Of a DNA stretch of 5,400 nt, positions 5,093 to 5,400 are shown piece after piece. Both the position numbers and the translations under genes were made by a program. Source of the stretch: DASRGL01 sp035651115. GTDB lineage: Bacteria > Armatimonadota > Chthonomonadetes > Chthonomonadales > Chthonomonadaceae. The stretch is from positions 1 through 5,400 of the forward strand of contig DASRGL010000399.1 of assembly GCA_035651115.1 (NCBI GenBank), in the 5' to 3' direction. Each line of letters begins with the position of its first letter. Position 1 is the stretch's first letter. The notes beneath the pieces were generated by a model. The model saw only the letters and a program-made list of their open reading frames with translations. It had not been told where the DNA came from and searched no databases.

Positions 5093-5141
5093 CTCCCCCT
5101 TCTCCCAACGCTGTGGGAGAAGGGGGCCGGGGGATGAGGGG
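5093..5141 (+). repeat. GC-rich palindromic repeat, copy 3 (REP/MITE-like)
   Basis: CCCCCTTCTCCCA at 5095-5107 pairs perfectly over 13 bp with TGGGAGAAGGGGG at 5114-5126 around ACGCTG, and a GCCGGGGGATGAGGG tail follows. This tail and the adjoining arm are the reverse complement of the arm at 4938-4960 apart from three single-base insertions, so the two copies face each other. The element ends eight bases past the stop codon of the gene to the right and may serve as its terminator or 3' stabiliser. Confidence 0.75.
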
Positions 5142-5148
5142 CCATCCG

Positions 5149-5400
5149 CTACCGCGAGAGCAGGTAGGGCCGTATCTGGCGCGAACGCTGCCCATCCGGG
5201 CTGAGCGCGACGAGTTCGACGTTGTAGACGCCGGAGGGCATCACGACGCCGCGCTGATCGCGCAGGTCCCAGATGGCGCTGCCCGTGTTCGGATCGCCGT
5301 TCTCCGCCGCGCGCGTCGTCGGGGTGAGCGTGCGGAGGGTGCGGCCCCGCGCATCGCGGATATAGATGCGCGCCTCGGCATTCTGCGAGAACGCATAGTG
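5149..5400 (-). CDS. C-terminal part of a protein with FlgD-Ig-like domain (partial)
   Basis: An open frame of 83 codons runs from the right edge to a TAG stop at 5149-5151; the beginning lies outside the window. The visible residues are one beta-sandwich-like domain: A-E-A-R-I-Y-I-R-D-A-R-G-R-T-L-R-T-L, then G-S-A-I-W-D-L-R-D-Q-R-G-V-V-M-P-S-G-V-Y. This pattern (R/V-x-I-x-D-x-x-G-x-x-[VL]-R-x-L, then a W-D-x-x-[DN]-x-x-G-x-x-[VL]-x-[SP]-G-x-Y block) is that of FlgD Ig-like domains, which resemble the C-terminal sorting domains of Bacteroidetes secreted proteins. In non-flagellar genes it usually closes large exported surface or enzymatic proteins. The protein's main function cannot be seen here. 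It lies upstream of and on the same strand as the 252-residue exported protein, separated by the repeat cluster. Confidence 0.85.
   Translation of the reverse strand, partial: HYAFSQNAEARIYIRDARGRTLRTLTPTTRAAENGDPNTGSAIWDLRDQRGVVMPSGVYNVELVALSPDGQRSRQIRPYLLSR

Noticed and set aside
4881..5141. CRISPR array
   Set aside because: The repeats are palindromes of differing sequence, orientation and spacing, with no constant repeat unit or uniform spacers and no cas gene nearby.
4855..5145. 96-codon minus-strand open frame through the repeat cluster
   Set aside because: It is made almost wholly of the palindromic repeats, giving Pro/Gly/Ser-rich translations typical of such elements.

Overview
The window is high-GC bacterial DNA that probably comes from the phylum Armatimonadota. 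The best clue is the secreted pilin-like protein at 944-1717. Its N-terminus continues past the prepilin cleavage site into an LFPVF-x-x-AR-E-x-AR-x-x-SC-x-SN-x-KQ block, followed by a MY-x-x-D-x-DE block, which I know mainly from the expanded pilin-like families of that phylum. The assignment is an inference; there is no rRNA or other marker here. An outer-membrane beta-barrel protein with an LptD/OstA-like region shows that the cell has two membranes.

Left part (1-638, + strand): the last codons of leuC overlap leuD by one base. Together they encode isopropylmalate isomerase of leucine biosynthesis. The next 305 bases hold no gene. They contain a strongly foldable stretch just after leuD (652-749) and, further on, a near-consensus sigma-70-type promoter (884-913).

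Middle (944-1981, + strand): this promoter appears to drive a two-gene unit, the pilin-like protein and a 75-residue single-pass membrane protein that starts at GTG. Its position relative to the ATG codons favours 944 as the pilin start. Three hairpins lie end to end at 1992-2052, between this unit and the convergent genes to the right. They form a probable two-way transcription barrier.

Right part (5400 down to 2076, - strand): three envelope genes run leftward. They are the 3' end of a gene with a FlgD-Ig-like C-terminal domain, an unrecognised exported protein of 252 residues, and a 653-residue outer-membrane protein. The last combines a signal peptide, a Big_1-like Ig domain, an OstA/LptD-like segment and a barrel ending in Phe. 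The 252-residue and barrel genes are probably co-transcribed. The space between the first two genes (4859-5148) is packed with GC-rich palindromic repeats of REP/MITE type, including two related copies in opposite orientation around an unrelated palindrome.

The window therefore joins a housekeeping leucine locus to cell-surface genes. I see no defence system, CRISPR array, tRNA, rRNA or transposase. The less ordinary items are the Big_1 plus LptD-like architecture, the repeat cluster, the foldable RNA downstream of leuD and the triple hairpin.
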